From: Bacillota bacterium
GTDB taxonomy: Bacteria; Bacillota; Clostridia; Christensenellales; CAG-138
Length of the DNA stretch: 64,000 nt
Assembly: GCA_023459335.1 (NCBI GenBank)
Contig: JAEWUO010000014.1
Coordinates: 45,258-109,257, forward strand
Reading direction: 5' to 3'
A program made the translations under genes and the position numbers. The notes beneath the pieces were generated by a model, which was not told the DNA's origin, did no database searches, and was given only the letters and a program-made list of their open reading frames with translations. Below, piece after piece: positions 50,583 to 59,526 of the stretch. Each line of letters starts with the position of its first letter. The stretch's first letter is position 1.

Positions 50583-50617
50583 AAGTATACCATTTCAGAA
50601 ATGTTTGTGGTATACTT
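50583..50617. promoter_or_regulatory. Symmetric divergent promoter pair for tmcAL (minus) and pta (plus)
   Basis: A perfect 10-bp inverted repeat, AAGTATACCA (50583-50592) and TGGTATACTT (50608-50617). Each arm contains an extended -10 element TGGTATACT facing outward (TATACT at 50589-50584 minus and 50611-50616 plus). Neither side has a good -35 box. The symmetry also looks like a binding site for a dimeric regulator. Confidence 0.6.
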
Positions 50618-50656
50618 TATCGGTTGGGATAATTCTGTCAGAAATTTGGTAAAAAC

Positions 50657-50679
50657 GAACATTTTCTGTTCGATTTTTC
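50657..50679 (+). promoter_or_regulatory. Terminator-like hairpin in the pta leader (possible attenuator)
   Basis: CGAACA (50657-50662) and TGTTCG (50668-50673) around TTTTC, followed by ATTTTT, about 40 bases after the predicted transcription start and 45 before pta. It resembles an intrinsic terminator with a short stem. Confidence 0.45.
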
Positions 50680-50718
50680 ATATCAAAATTCATTTTTTAT
50701 AAAGGATCGTGAACGAAT

Positions 50719-51714
50719 ATGGCTCTGATGGACATGATCAAGCTGAAGGCAAAGATGCAAAAGAAACGCATTCTTCTGCCGGAGGGCTCGGAGGAGCGTA
50801 CCGTACAGGCGGTATCGCTCATACAGGCACAGGGGATAGCAGACATAACGCTGCTCGGGAACACGGATGAAATTCTGGCGACTGCCGAGAAATTCAACGT
50901 AACGCTCGGCGGCGTTTCTCTTGTCGATCCGGAAAAAGACCCCGATTTTACCGCATATGCGAACGAATATTACGAAATGCGCAAAGAAAAAGGCGTCACG
51001 CCCGAATCGGCTGTCAAGGCGATGCGCGATACGAAGTTCTTCGCGGCGATGATGATCATTCACGGCCGCGGAGACGGCATGGTCGCGGGCGCGATCAGCA
51101 CCACCGGCGATACGCTGCGTCCAGGGCTTCAGATCATTAAAATGGCGAAAGGCATCTCCGTCGTATCCAGTTGCTTCATTATGGAAATTCCGAACAAAGC
51201 TTACGGAGACGACGGATTGATGGTGTTCGGAGACTGCGCGGTGAACCCGCTTCCAAACGCCGAACAGCTCGCCGCGATTGCGGTTTCCTCCGCGCAGACG
51301 GCAAAATGCCTCTGCGGAATGGAGCCGCGGGTTGCGATGCTTTCGTTTTCCACAAAAGGCAGTGCAAAGCATGAACTTGTCGACAAAGTCGTCGAGGCTA
51401 CGCGCATCGTTCATGAGATCGCGCCGGAACTGAATGCCGACGGCGAATTGCAGGCGGACGCGGCGCTCGTGCCGAAGGTGGGACAGCTCAAGAGCCCCGG
51501 CAGCACGGTTGCGGGCAGGGCGAACGTGCTGATTTTCCCGGATCTTCAGGCGGGCAACATCGGCTACAAACTCGTGCAGCGCCTTGCCGGTGCGGAAGCC
51601 ATCGGACCGATCTGCCAGGGATTTAAATATCCCATCAACGATCTCTCCCGCGGATGCAGCGTGGAGGATATCGTTTCCGTCGTCGCAATCACCGCCGTTC
51701 AGGCGCAGAACTGA
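50719..51714 (+). CDS. pta: Phosphate acetyltransferase
   Basis: 331 residues, the short single-domain form typical of Clostridia. Interconverts acetyl-CoA and acetyl phosphate. Conserved parts: RILLPEGSEERTVQA at the N terminus, the substrate region VAGAISTTGDTLRPGLQ, MLSFSTKGSA and NVLIFPDLQAGNIGYKLVQRLAGAEAIGP. An AAAGGA site lies 12 bases before the ATG, slightly far. Coupled with ackA (18 bases apart) for ATP-yielding acetate production. Confidence 0.97.
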   Translation: MALMDMIKLKAKMQKKRILLPEGSEERTVQAVSLIQAQGIADITLLGNTDEILATAEKFNVTLGGVSLVDPEKDPDFTAYANEYYEMRKEKGVTPESAVKAMRDTKFFAAMMIIHGRGDGMVAGAISTTGDTLRPGLQIIKMAKGISVVSSCFIMEIPNKAYGDDGLMVFGDCAVNPLPNAEQLAAIAVSSAQTAKCLCGMEPRVAMLSFSTKGSAKHELVDKVVEATRIVHEIAPELNADGELQADAALVPKVGQLKSPGSTVAGRANVLIFPDLQAGNIGYKLVQRLAGAEAIGPICQGFKYPINDLSRGCSVEDIVSVVAITAVQAQN

Positions 51715-51732
51715 TAAGGAGATCCTTTCATC

Positions 51733-52944
51733 ATGACGTATATTCTGGTTATCAACGCGGGCAGTTCTTCATTAAAATATCAATTAATCGATATCGATGA
51801 GGAAAAAGTGATCGCAAAAGGCATTTGCGAACGCATCGGTTTGGCGAAGTCGGTCATCAGCTATAAGCGTATTTCCGGCGGCGGGTTTGAAAAAGAAAGT
51901 CCTATGAAAACGCACGAAGAAGCGATCAAACTCGTTCTCAGTGCGCTGACAAACCCGGAATCCGGCGTGATTGAAGATATGAGCTGCATCGAAGCGGTTG
52001 GGCACCGCGTTCTGCACGGCGGAGAGAAATATTCCGAACCGGTTCTGATCAACGATCTGGTTTTAGAGACGATCGAGGAATGCATCCCTCTGGGTCCGCT
52101 GCACAATCCCGCAAACCTGATGGGCATTCGCGGCTGCATGGCCGCCATGCCGGGGGTGCCGATGGTTGCCGTGTTCGACACCGCGTGGGGACAAACCATG
52201 CCGAAGGAAGCGTATATGTACGCCCTTCCCTATGAAGCCTATACGGAACATATGGTTCGCCGCTACGGATTTCACGGTACGTCGCACCGCTATGTTTCCG
52301 GTCAGGCGATTAAAAAACTTGAGAAGCACGGAATCAAAAAAGAGTCCACCCGCGTCGTCACCTGCCACCTTGGAAACGGCTCCAGCCTGTCCGCCGTCAA
52401 GGGCGGCAAATGCGTGGACACCTCGATGGGGCTCACGCCTCTGGAGGGGGTGCCGATGGGGACCCGCTGCGGAAGCATCGATCCCGCGATCATCCCGTAT
52501 CTCATGGGCAGAACCGGCATGAACGCACAGGACATCGATACGTACATGAATAAAAAAAGCGGCGTTCTTGGCGTCTCCGGCATTTCCAGCGATTTTCGCG
52601 ATTTAAAAGCCGCCGCCGATCAGGGGAACGAGCGTGCGGCGCTGGCGCGCAGCATGTTTTGCTACAAGGTGCGTCAATACATCGGCGCGTATGCCGCGAC
52701 GCTCGGCGGTGTGGACGCAATCGTCATGACGGCGGGCATTGCGGAAAACGACGCGTATATCCGTGAAGACATTTTAAAGGGGCTCGAATATCTCGGAATG
52801 GATATGGACTGGCATCTTAATATGACGTGCCCTCGCGGAACCGATCTGGAGATCACGAAGCCCACGAGCAAAGTGCACGTATACGTGATTCCGACCGACG
52901 AAGAGATGACTATCGCGAAAGACACCGCCGCGCTTGCGCTCTAA
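51733..52944 (+). CDS. ackA: Acetate kinase
   Basis: 403 residues. Converts acetyl phosphate and ADP to acetate and ATP. ASKHA signatures: LVINAGSSSLKYQL at the N terminus, VFDTAWGQTMP, the catalytic RYGFHGTSHRYVS, CHLGNGSSL and VMTAGIAEND. An AAGGAG site precedes the ATG. The 3' end of this gene contains the -35 box of the downstream SCIFF gene. Confidence 0.97.
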   Translation: MTYILVINAGSSSLKYQLIDIDEEKVIAKGICERIGLAKSVISYKRISGGGFEKESPMKTHEEAIKLVLSALTNPESGVIEDMSCIEAVGHRVLHGGEKYSEPVLINDLVLETIEECIPLGPLHNPANLMGIRGCMAAMPGVPMVAVFDTAWGQTMPKEAYMYALPYEAYTEHMVRRYGFHGTSHRYVSGQAIKKLEKHGIKKESTRVVTCHLGNGSSLSAVKGGKCVDTSMGLTPLEGVPMGTRCGSIDPAIIPYLMGRTGMNAQDIDTYMNKKSGVLGVSGISSDFRDLKAAADQGNERAALARSMFCYKVRQYIGAYAATLGGVDAIVMTAGIAENDAYIREDILKGLEYLGMDMDWHLNMTCPRGTDLEITKPTSKVHVYVIPTDEEMTIAKDTAALAL

Positions 52945-52962
52945 GCGAAAATCGTGTATAAT
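52934..52962 (+). promoter_or_regulatory. Promoter of the SCIFF peptide gene
   Basis: TTGCGC at 52934-52939 (inside the last codons of ackA) and a perfect TATAAT at 52957-52962, spacer 17. The leader to the peptide start is about 30 bases and carries a strong TCGGAGGA site. Confidence 0.8.
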
Positions 52963-52998
52963 CACGCTCAGTGATCAGTTTATCGGAGGAATTCGGCT

Positions 52999-53142
52999 AT
53001 GAAGCATATTCAGACGATTCAGAAACCCTGCATCAAAGCGGGTAAAAACACCGCGTGCGGCGAGTGCCAGGCGAGCTGCCAGTCGGCATGCAAAACGTCC
53101 TGTACGGTCGCAAACCAAAAGTGCGCGAAGGAAGAAAAATAG
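52999..53142 (+). CDS. scfA: SCIFF ranthipeptide precursor (six-cysteines-in-forty-five family)
   Basis: 47 residues, too short for most gene callers. Seven cysteines: C11, C20, C23, C27, C31, C35 and C42. The core CGECQASCQSACKTSC followed by TVANQ is nearly invariant in SCIFF peptides of Clostridia. The paired maturase lies 101 bases downstream. In studied members the radical SAM enzyme forms a thioether bridge between a core cysteine and a threonine a few residues away. A GGAGGA ribosome-binding site lies 9 bases before the ATG. The role of the mature peptide is not settled; signalling has been proposed. Net charge is positive. Confidence 0.95.
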   Translation: MKHIQTIQKPCIKAGKNTACGECQASCQSACKTSCTVANQKCAKEEK

Positions 53143-53168
53143 TTTTTCCAGCGAGCTAACCTGCGAAG

Positions 53169-53192
53169 AAAGGCCTCTTTCGGCCTTTTTTT
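53169..53192 (+). terminator. Intrinsic terminator between the SCIFF peptide and its maturase
   Basis: AAAGGCC (53169-53175) with GGCCTTT (53182-53188), a 6-base loop and a T7 run. It probably lowers maturase expression relative to the peptide by partial termination. Confidence 0.85.
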
Positions 53193-53243
53193 GTCTGTTA
53201 ACGAAAAGGAAGACCGAACCAGAATAATACAGGAGAATCCAGA

Positions 53244-54569
53244 TTGATCCATTCGTTCCGATTTCAACAACACAATATTCTGCTGGATGTGGAAAGCGGC
53301 GCCATCCACGAGCTGGACGACGCGGCGTTTGCGGTCGTTCAGGCGGCTGAACACGGCGGCGATCCTTTTTCGGCGGGCATCCATGAAGGAACCGTCCGCG
53401 AGATCCTGTCCGATCTCGAAGAATTAAAACTGCAGGGAGCGTTTGAGACGCAGACGCCGCAGGCGCCGGAGATCGCCGGCGGAAGCGCAATCAAGTCCAT
53501 GTGCCTGCATGTGGCGCACGATTGCAACCTGCGCTGCCGGTATTGTTTCGCATCGACGGGAGATTTTCACGGCGAGCGCATGCTCATGCCGCTGACAACA
53601 GGGAAGCGCGCGCTCGATTTTTTAGTGGAGCACAGCGGCACGCGTAAACATCTTGAGGTGGATCTCTTCGGCGGAGAACCGCTGATGAACTGGGATGTCT
53701 GCAAACAGATCGTCGCCTACGGACGCGAGTTGGAAAAGCGATATCAGAAACTGATCAACTTTACGATAACAACCAACTGCGTCGCGCTGGACGATGAAAA
53801 GATCGAATTGATCAACCGCGAAATGCATAACGTCGTCATCAGTCTGGATGGACGAAAAAAAGTGCACGACGCGCTCCGCCCGACCGTTAACGGAAAGGGT
53901 TCGTTCGACATCATTTTAAAAAACGCGCAGAAACTCGTCGCCGGACGCGGAGACGGGGAATACTACATACGCGGAACATATACGCGCGAGAATCTCGATT
54001 TTCTGGAAGACGTCAAGGCGCTCAGATCGTTCGGATTCGACCAGATTTCTCTCGAACCCGCCGTTCTGCCGGAAGACAGCCCTTATTCCATCCTGCCGGA
54101 GCATCTCGGCCGTATTCGGGAAGAATACGACGCGTTGGCCGCGTATTATGTGCAAGCGCGAGAAAATCACGATACATGGTTCAACTTTTTCCACTTCATG
54201 TTTGACCCGGACGGCGGCCCATGCCTGAGGAAACGGATCAACGGATGCGGCGCGGGTACGGAATACGTCGCGGTCACACCGGAAGGAGACCTGTACCCCT
54301 GCCACCAGTTTGTCGGCATGGCGGACTGGAAACTCGGCAATCTGAACGAGGGAATCGTGCGTTCCGATCTGCAGGATTCGTTTCTCGGCTGCAACGTATG
54401 CACGAAGGAAACCTGCAAAAACTGCTGGGCGAAATATTATTGCAGCGGCGGATGCATGGCAAACGCGGTGTTATATGGCGGAGCGCTGGACCATCCGCAT
54501 GAGATCAGCTGCGAGCTGATGAAAAAAAGGATCGAATGCGCCGTCGGCGTTTATGTGAGTGAACGATGA
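53244..54569 (+). CDS. scfB: SCIFF radical SAM maturase (thioether-forming, SPASM type)
   Basis: 441 residues. The N-terminal peptide-recognition region (1-75, RiPP recognition element-like) precedes the radical SAM core with C94, C98 and C101 in CNLRCRYC. The C-terminal SPASM region has two auxiliary cluster motifs (CGAGTEYVAVTPEGDLYPCHQF, then CNVCTKETCKNCWAKYYCSGGC). It installs Cys-to-Thr thioether links in the peptide encoded just upstream. The TTG start at 53244 gives the family N terminus (IHSFRFQQHNILLDVESGAIH) and has AGGAG 9 bases upstream. The stop overlaps recJ by four bases. Confidence 0.95.
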   Translation: MIHSFRFQQHNILLDVESGAIHELDDAAFAVVQAAEHGGDPFSAGIHEGTVREILSDLEELKLQGAFETQTPQAPEIAGGSAIKSMCLHVAHDCNLRCRYCFASTGDFHGERMLMPLTTGKRALDFLVEHSGTRKHLEVDLFGGEPLMNWDVCKQIVAYGRELEKRYQKLINFTITTNCVALDDEKIELINREMHNVVISLDGRKKVHDALRPTVNGKGSFDIILKNAQKLVAGRGDGEYYIRGTYTRENLDFLEDVKALRSFGFDQISLEPAVLPEDSPYSILPEHLGRIREEYDALAAYYVQARENHDTWFNFFHFMFDPDGGPCLRKRINGCGAGTEYVAVTPEGDLYPCHQFVGMADWKLGNLNEGIVRSDLQDSFLGCNVCTKETCKNCWAKYYCSGGCMANAVLYGGALDHPHEISCELMKKRIECAVGVYVSER

Positions 54570-56611
54570 ACAACCGCCTCGCCGCGCGGGAACCGGTCGG
54601 CTGCGATCCGGTTCTCGTCGAATCAATCGAATTCGAACTGGGCTGCTCCGCACTCGCCGCGCGGGCGCTGATCCGGCGCGGCGTTTCTTCGGCGGAAGAA
54701 GCGCAGCGTTTTCTGTATCCGCAGGAGAGCGAACTAATCGACCCGTTTCTGCTGCCGGATATGAAATGCGCAGCCGAACGCGTGAAACGGGCGGTCGATT
54801 CCGGCGAACGGATCTGCGTATTCGGAGACTACGATGCGGACGGCGTCTGCGCGACTGCGATGCTGTTCAAACGCCTGAAAAGTCTTGGCGCGAACGCCGA
54901 TTACTATATTCCGCACCGGCACAGCGAAGGTTACGGCATGTCGCAGGACGCAGTGCGAAGGCTGCACGAACAAGGCGTTTCGCTGATCGTAACCGTGGAT
55001 AACGGCGTGTCGGCGTTCGACGAAATTGCGCTCTGCGGCGCGCTCGGCATCGATGTCGTCGTCACCGACCATCACAGCGTGGGAAAAACCGTGCCGGATT
55101 GCGCTGCCGTCGTCGCCGCCACGCGCAGGGATTCGATTTACCCAAACCGGCATCTTTGCGGCGCGGGCGTCGCGCTGAAACTGATTCAGGCGGTCTGCGG
55201 TTCTTATTCGCAGGAGGAACTGGCGCTTGCGGCGGTCGCGACTATCGCGGACGTCGTTCCGTTGTCAGGCGAAAACCGGACGTTGGTATCGCTCGGCATA
55301 CGCAGGATGCAGGAAATTCCCGGGATCGCCGCGCTGATGAAAGCCGCGTCCTGCTTTTCGGCAAGGCCGGATGAAACGACGGTATCGTTTATCATCGCTC
55401 CTCGCCTGAACGCGGCCGGCCGTATGGCGGACGCGACGGAGGCGGTGCGCCTGCTGACCAGCGCTGACGAGGCGAACATGGACGAACTGTCCCGGAAGCT
55501 GAACGACTGCAACCAGAGACGGCGGGACACCGAAAGCGAAATTCTGGAAGAAGCCGAACGCCAGATTGAAGCCGAAGAGAGAACAGGACATGTACTGCTG
55601 CTCGCGCATGAAGGTTGGAACGCCGGAGTCATCGGCATCGTCGCATCGAGGCTTTGTGAAAAATACCATCTGCCCGTCATCCTCTTCGCCGGACAAAACG
55701 GCGTTCTGACCGGTTCCGGCAGAAGTATCGAAGGCGTCGACCTGTTTGAGAACCTCAGCGTGTTTTCGCATCTGTTTATCCGTTTCGGCGGTCACGCGCG
55801 CGCGGCGGGCGTCACGATCGCCAAAGAACGGTTTGAGGAATTTACCGCTCTCTTTCGGGCGCATATCGAGGCGAATTATCAGCCGGAAGATTTTTATCCG
55901 TCTTTCTCTTACGACGAACCCGTGCTGCTGAACGAGTTATCGCTTGAGCGCGTAAAGGAGCTGCGCAGGCTCGCTCCGTTCGGAGAAGGGAATCCCGAAC
56001 CGGTCTTCCGCATCAATAACGTGCGCTTTTCTTCGCTGCGCACCATTGGGAAAGACGAACAGCACTTCTGCGCAAGCGCCGTACAGCACGATCAGGTGAT
56101 GCGCGTCGTCGCGTTCGGTAAGAGCGAACTGTTGGATCCGCTCGGCACGGCGCTGGACTGGGATCTCCTGGCGCGGCCCTCCGTCAACGAGTACCGGGGC
56201 AGCGAAAACGTGGAACTGATCTGGATCTGCGCAAACGCGTCTGAAGAAAAAGTTGCTTTTTTTAATGCTTTTTTTACGCAAAGACTGTATAATGGTGACT
56301 GTTCCGATGGGCGGATCGACGACTGGTATTCAAAGTATCCGGGATACGGCACGCCTTCTTTAACAGACTCTGCGATGCGGAAGCATTACCGCGCATTGCA
56401 GGATGTAATCGGGGAAAACGGTTCGGCGCTCATCTCGGTCATCCGTTCGCTCAGAAGCGAGGAACTCATGGCGCTCTGCGTTTTTTCGCAATTATCGTTC
56501 TTCGGATACAATCCCGAAACGGGCGTCATACGGCAAAACGTCAACCCGGCTGTACGCGCGCTGAACGAAAGCGCGCTGTATCGGCTGGCAAACAATGGAC
56601 AGGAGGCGTGA
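54566..56611 (+). CDS. recJ: Single-stranded-DNA-specific exonuclease RecJ
   Basis: 681 residues. DHH-DHHA1 phosphoesterase core with GDYDADGVCATAML (motif I), VTVDNGVSAFDE, TDHHSVGK (DHH, about residue 166) and the DHHA1 motif GGHARAAGVTIA, followed by an OB fold. The C-terminal part, about 100 residues with little motif content, is shorter than in Bacillus. RecJ degrades 5' ends in recombination and mismatch repair. It starts in the scfB stop (ATGA), an odd coupling that may reflect compaction. recJ-apt-relA-dtd follows the usual Firmicutes order. Confidence 0.94.
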   Translation: MNNRLAAREPVGCDPVLVESIEFELGCSALAARALIRRGVSSAEEAQRFLYPQESELIDPFLLPDMKCAAERVKRAVDSGERICVFGDYDADGVCATAMLFKRLKSLGANADYYIPHRHSEGYGMSQDAVRRLHEQGVSLIVTVDNGVSAFDEIALCGALGIDVVVTDHHSVGKTVPDCAAVVAATRRDSIYPNRHLCGAGVALKLIQAVCGSYSQEELALAAVATIADVVPLSGENRTLVSLGIRRMQEIPGIAALMKAASCFSARPDETTVSFIIAPRLNAAGRMADATEAVRLLTSADEANMDELSRKLNDCNQRRRDTESEILEEAERQIEAEERTGHVLLLAHEGWNAGVIGIVASRLCEKYHLPVILFAGQNGVLTGSGRSIEGVDLFENLSVFSHLFIRFGGHARAAGVTIAKERFEEFTALFRAHIEANYQPEDFYPSFSYDEPVLLNELSLERVKELRRLAPFGEGNPEPVFRINNVRFSSLRTIGKDEQHFCASAVQHDQVMRVVAFGKSELLDPLGTALDWDLLARPSVNEYRGSENVELIWICANASEEKVAFFNAFFTQRLYNGDCSDGRIDDWYSKYPGYGTPSLTDSAMRKHYRALQDVIGENGSALISVIRSLRSEELMALCVFSQLSFFGYNPETGVIRQNVNPAVRALNESALYRLANNGQEA

Positions 56612-56613
56612 TC

Positions 56614-57129
56614 ATGGATCTGAAAGAGAAGATTCGCAACATACCGGATTTTCCAATCAAAGGCGTGCTGTTTCGCGATGTTACCACGCTGTTGAAGGAT
56701 AAGGAAGGGTATCACGCGCTGATCGAAACGATTGCGGATTCGCTGCGGGATCGTCAGGTCGATCTTGTGGTCGGCCCGGAAGCGCGCGGGTTTGTCATAG
56801 GCGCCGCTTTGGCTTACGCGCTGAACGCGGGCTTCGTCCTCGCGCGCAAACCCGGAAAGCTTCCCTGCGAGACCATGCGCTACGAGTACGGCCTCGAATA
56901 TGGAACGGATGTGCTGGAGATCCATAAAGACGCCATTCATCCTGGCCAGAAGGTCGTCATTGTAGACGACCTGCTCGCGACGGGCGGCACGGCTCTCGCT
57001 ACCATCAAACTTGCCGAAATGGCGGGCGGCGAAGTGGTCGGCGTACGTTTCGCAATCGAACTGGCTTCCGAATTTGACGGCCGCGCAATGCTGAAAGGCT
57101 ACGACGTGCAGTCCGTCATGCGATATTAA
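56614..57129 (+). CDS. apt: Adenine phosphoribosyltransferase
   Basis: 171 residues. Salvages adenine to AMP. The N terminus IRNIPDFPIKGVLFRDVTTLL and the PRPP loop VIVDDLLATGGTA are diagnostic. The ATG at 56614 lies seven bases after AGGAGG; a GTG two codons upstream overlaps the recJ stop but is only one base from that site and is rejected. A strong terminator follows. Confidence 0.96.
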   Translation: MDLKEKIRNIPDFPIKGVLFRDVTTLLKDKEGYHALIETIADSLRDRQVDLVVGPEARGFVIGAALAYALNAGFVLARKPGKLPCETMRYEYGLEYGTDVLEIHKDAIHPGQKVVIVDDLLATGGTALATIKLAEMAGGEVVGVRFAIELASEFDGRAMLKGYDVQSVMRY

Positions 57130-57151
57130 TCCGAAATCAAGGATTGAAAGG

Positions 57152-57177
57152 ATCAACGGTTCGCCGTTGATTTTTTC
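57152..57177 (+). terminator. Intrinsic terminator after apt
   Basis: Perfect 8-bp stem ATCAACGG/CCGTTGAT closed by a TTCG tetraloop, followed by T6. Confidence 0.92.
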
Positions 57178-57249
57178 TACCCCGATGAGAGAAGTAAAAA
57201 TACAATGTGCTTCGATGTGTTTCTTAATTACAATAATCGCGCTGCGCGT

Positions 57250-57278
57250 TTGACAGATAATGGGCAAAGGGGTATTGT
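57250..57278 (+). promoter_or_regulatory. Promoter of relA/spoT-dtd-MBL-hemZ
   Basis: Consensus TTGACA at 57250-57255 and TATTGT at 57273-57278 with a 17-base spacer; the TTG start codon follows about 48 bases after the predicted transcription start. Confidence 0.6.
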
Positions 57279-57332
57279 ATAGCCTGACGCCGGCAAACGA
57301 TGCAATGTAAAAGGGTGAAAGGAGGCGCGGAC

Positions 57333-59510
57333 TTGGAAGCAAAGGAACTGGTTGAAATGTTTTCCAAGCGATATTCTCCGGAACAGACGGAGCGATTTTC
57401 CCGCGCCGTCGATTTCGCCGTCAAGACGCACGCATCCCAATTGCGCGAGTCCGGGGAGCCGTATATCATCCACCCGCTTGAAGTTTCTCGCATCGTCATG
57501 GATATGGGTATGGACGCCGAGAGCGTCACCGCCGCCGTGCTGCACGACGTGGTTGAGGACGGGGACAACATCACCGTCGCCGATGTGGAAGATCAATTCG
57601 GTGCGGACGTCGCAAAGCTGGTCGACGGCGTGACGAAGCTGACCAAGAGCGGTCAGCAGACGTATATCACGAAGAAACAGGAACAATCCGAAAACTTACG
57701 AAAACTATTTCTTGCGATCGCTTCCGATGTGCGCGTGGTCATCATCAAACTAGCCGACCGTCTGCACAACATGCGCACGCTTGCCTACTGCAACCCCTAT
57801 AAACGGATGCGGAAAGCGAAGGAAACGCTGGAGGTTTACGCGCCGCTCGCGCACCGCTTCGGCATGGGCGCGATTAAGGGCGAGATGGAAGACCTCTCGT
57901 TTATGTATCTGATGCCGGAGGAGTACGCGGACATCAGCCGGCAGTTCCGCGAAAAACAGGCGGAACGGCAGGAAACGCTGGATAACGCGAAACGCATTAT
58001 CGGGGAAGAGCTCACCGCGGCGGGTATCGAAGCATCCATCAGCGGCAGGCCGAAGCACCTTTACAGCGTTTACCGGAAGATGCAGCGGCAGAACTCCAGC
58101 ATCAATGAAATCTACGATCTGATCGCCATCCGCGTCATCGTGGACTCCGTCAACGACTGTTACGCCGCGCTGGGCGTGATCCACGCGGGGTGGAAACCGC
58201 TGCCCGGCCGGTTCAAGGACTATATCGCGACGCCGAAACCGAACATGTACCGCTCCCTGCATACGACGCTGCTCGCGCCGAACGGAATTCCGTTCGAAGT
58301 GCAGATTCGAACGAAGGACATGCACCGGACCGCCGAATACGGCATCGCCGCGCACTGGATGTATAAAGAGGGGCGCAACGTTCAGAGCCTGCTGGATAAA
58401 AAAACCAGCTGGCTTCGTCAGGTAATCGAAGCGAAAGACACCACGGAAGACAGCAAGGAATTCGTTGAAAGCATCATGAAGGATTTCCTCGGCGAGTACG
58501 TGTTCGTGCTCACGCCGAAAGGGGAGATCATCGACCTGCCTCGCGGTTCCACACCGCTTGACTTTGCATATCGCATTCACACAAACATCGGTCATCACAC
58601 GCAGGGCGCGAAGATCAACGGCTCGCTTGTACGGCTTGATTATAAGCTGAAGACCAACGACGTCGTAGAGATTATCACATCCAACAGCCAGCCGGGTCCG
58701 AGCCTAGACTGGCTCAAGATCGTTAAAACGCAGGCCGCGCGGAACAAGATCAAGCAATGGTATAAAAAGGAAAACCGGGAGCAGAACGTCGCGCGCGGGC
58801 GCGAGATGCTGGAGGACGCGGCAAAACGGCAGAACGTCATATTCAGCGATCTTGCCAAGCCGGAATTTATCAACCCGCTCATCCAGCGGCTGAACGTCAG
58901 CGGAATCGACGACGTATACGCTGCGGTCGGTTTCGGCGGCATGTCCGCGAGCCAGGTTCTGCATAAACTCGTCGAACAGAAGAAAAAGGACGACAAAGCC
59001 GCCGAGATCGCCGAAAAGATTCGCCGCGGCGAAGCGGACGATGCCACGAAGACGCACGTACCCGTCAACGGCATCATCGTCAAAGGGGATCCCGGCATGG
59101 CGGTCCGCTTCGGCAACTGCTGCAATCCTTTGCCGGGCGATCCGATCATCGGATACATCACGAGAGGGCGCGGCGTGTCGGTGCATCGCGCGGACTGCCC
59201 GAACGTCGCGAATTTGCAGTCCGACCTCGACCGGATCATCGAAGTCGAATGGGCGATCAATACAAAGAGCGCGTTCAACGCGTCTCTGCAGATCGAGGGC
59301 GACAACCGACCCGGCACGCTTTCCGCGATTTCGGCGCAGATCTCCAGCCTGAACGTAAGCATTCAGTCCATCAGCGGCAGGCCGATGCCGGACGACAGGT
59401 ATATCATCGAAATGACGTTTGAAGTCGCCAATACCGAGCAGCTCAACGTGATCATACGAAACCTGAAGAAACTCAAGTGCGTCAGCGAAGTCTACCGCAT
59501 GAACCGATAG
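57333..59510 (+). CDS. rel: Bifunctional (p)ppGpp synthetase/hydrolase (Rel)
   Basis: 725 residues. The HD hydrolase domain has HDVVED (H71, D72, E75, D76), and the synthetase domain has GRPKHLYSVYRKM and EIYDLIAIRVIV. A TGS domain (YVFVLTPKGEIIDLPRGSTPLDFAY), a helical/zinc-finger-like part (CCNPLPGDPIIGYIT) and a C-terminal ACT domain follow. Both catalytic sites look intact, so this is the single long Rel enzyme that makes and degrades the alarmone. The TTG start at 57333 has AAAGGAGG seven bases upstream; an ATG 11 codons before it precedes that site and is rejected. Confidence 0.95.
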   Translation: MEAKELVEMFSKRYSPEQTERFSRAVDFAVKTHASQLRESGEPYIIHPLEVSRIVMDMGMDAESVTAAVLHDVVEDGDNITVADVEDQFGADVAKLVDGVTKLTKSGQQTYITKKQEQSENLRKLFLAIASDVRVVIIKLADRLHNMRTLAYCNPYKRMRKAKETLEVYAPLAHRFGMGAIKGEMEDLSFMYLMPEEYADISRQFREKQAERQETLDNAKRIIGEELTAAGIEASISGRPKHLYSVYRKMQRQNSSINEIYDLIAIRVIVDSVNDCYAALGVIHAGWKPLPGRFKDYIATPKPNMYRSLHTTLLAPNGIPFEVQIRTKDMHRTAEYGIAAHWMYKEGRNVQSLLDKKTSWLRQVIEAKDTTEDSKEFVESIMKDFLGEYVFVLTPKGEIIDLPRGSTPLDFAYRIHTNIGHHTQGAKINGSLVRLDYKLKTNDVVEIITSNSQPGPSLDWLKIVKTQAARNKIKQWYKKENREQNVARGREMLEDAAKRQNVIFSDLAKPEFINPLIQRLNVSGIDDVYAAVGFGGMSASQVLHKLVEQKKKDDKAAEIAEKIRRGEADDATKTHVPVNGIIVKGDPGMAVRFGNCCNPLPGDPIIGYITRGRGVSVHRADCPNVANLQSDLDRIIEVEWAINTKSAFNASLQIEGDNRPGTLSAISAQISSLNVSIQSISGRPMPDDRYIIEMTFEVANTEQLNVIIRNLKKLKCVSEVYRMNR

Positions 59511-59526
59511 GAGTATACCGGAAGGC

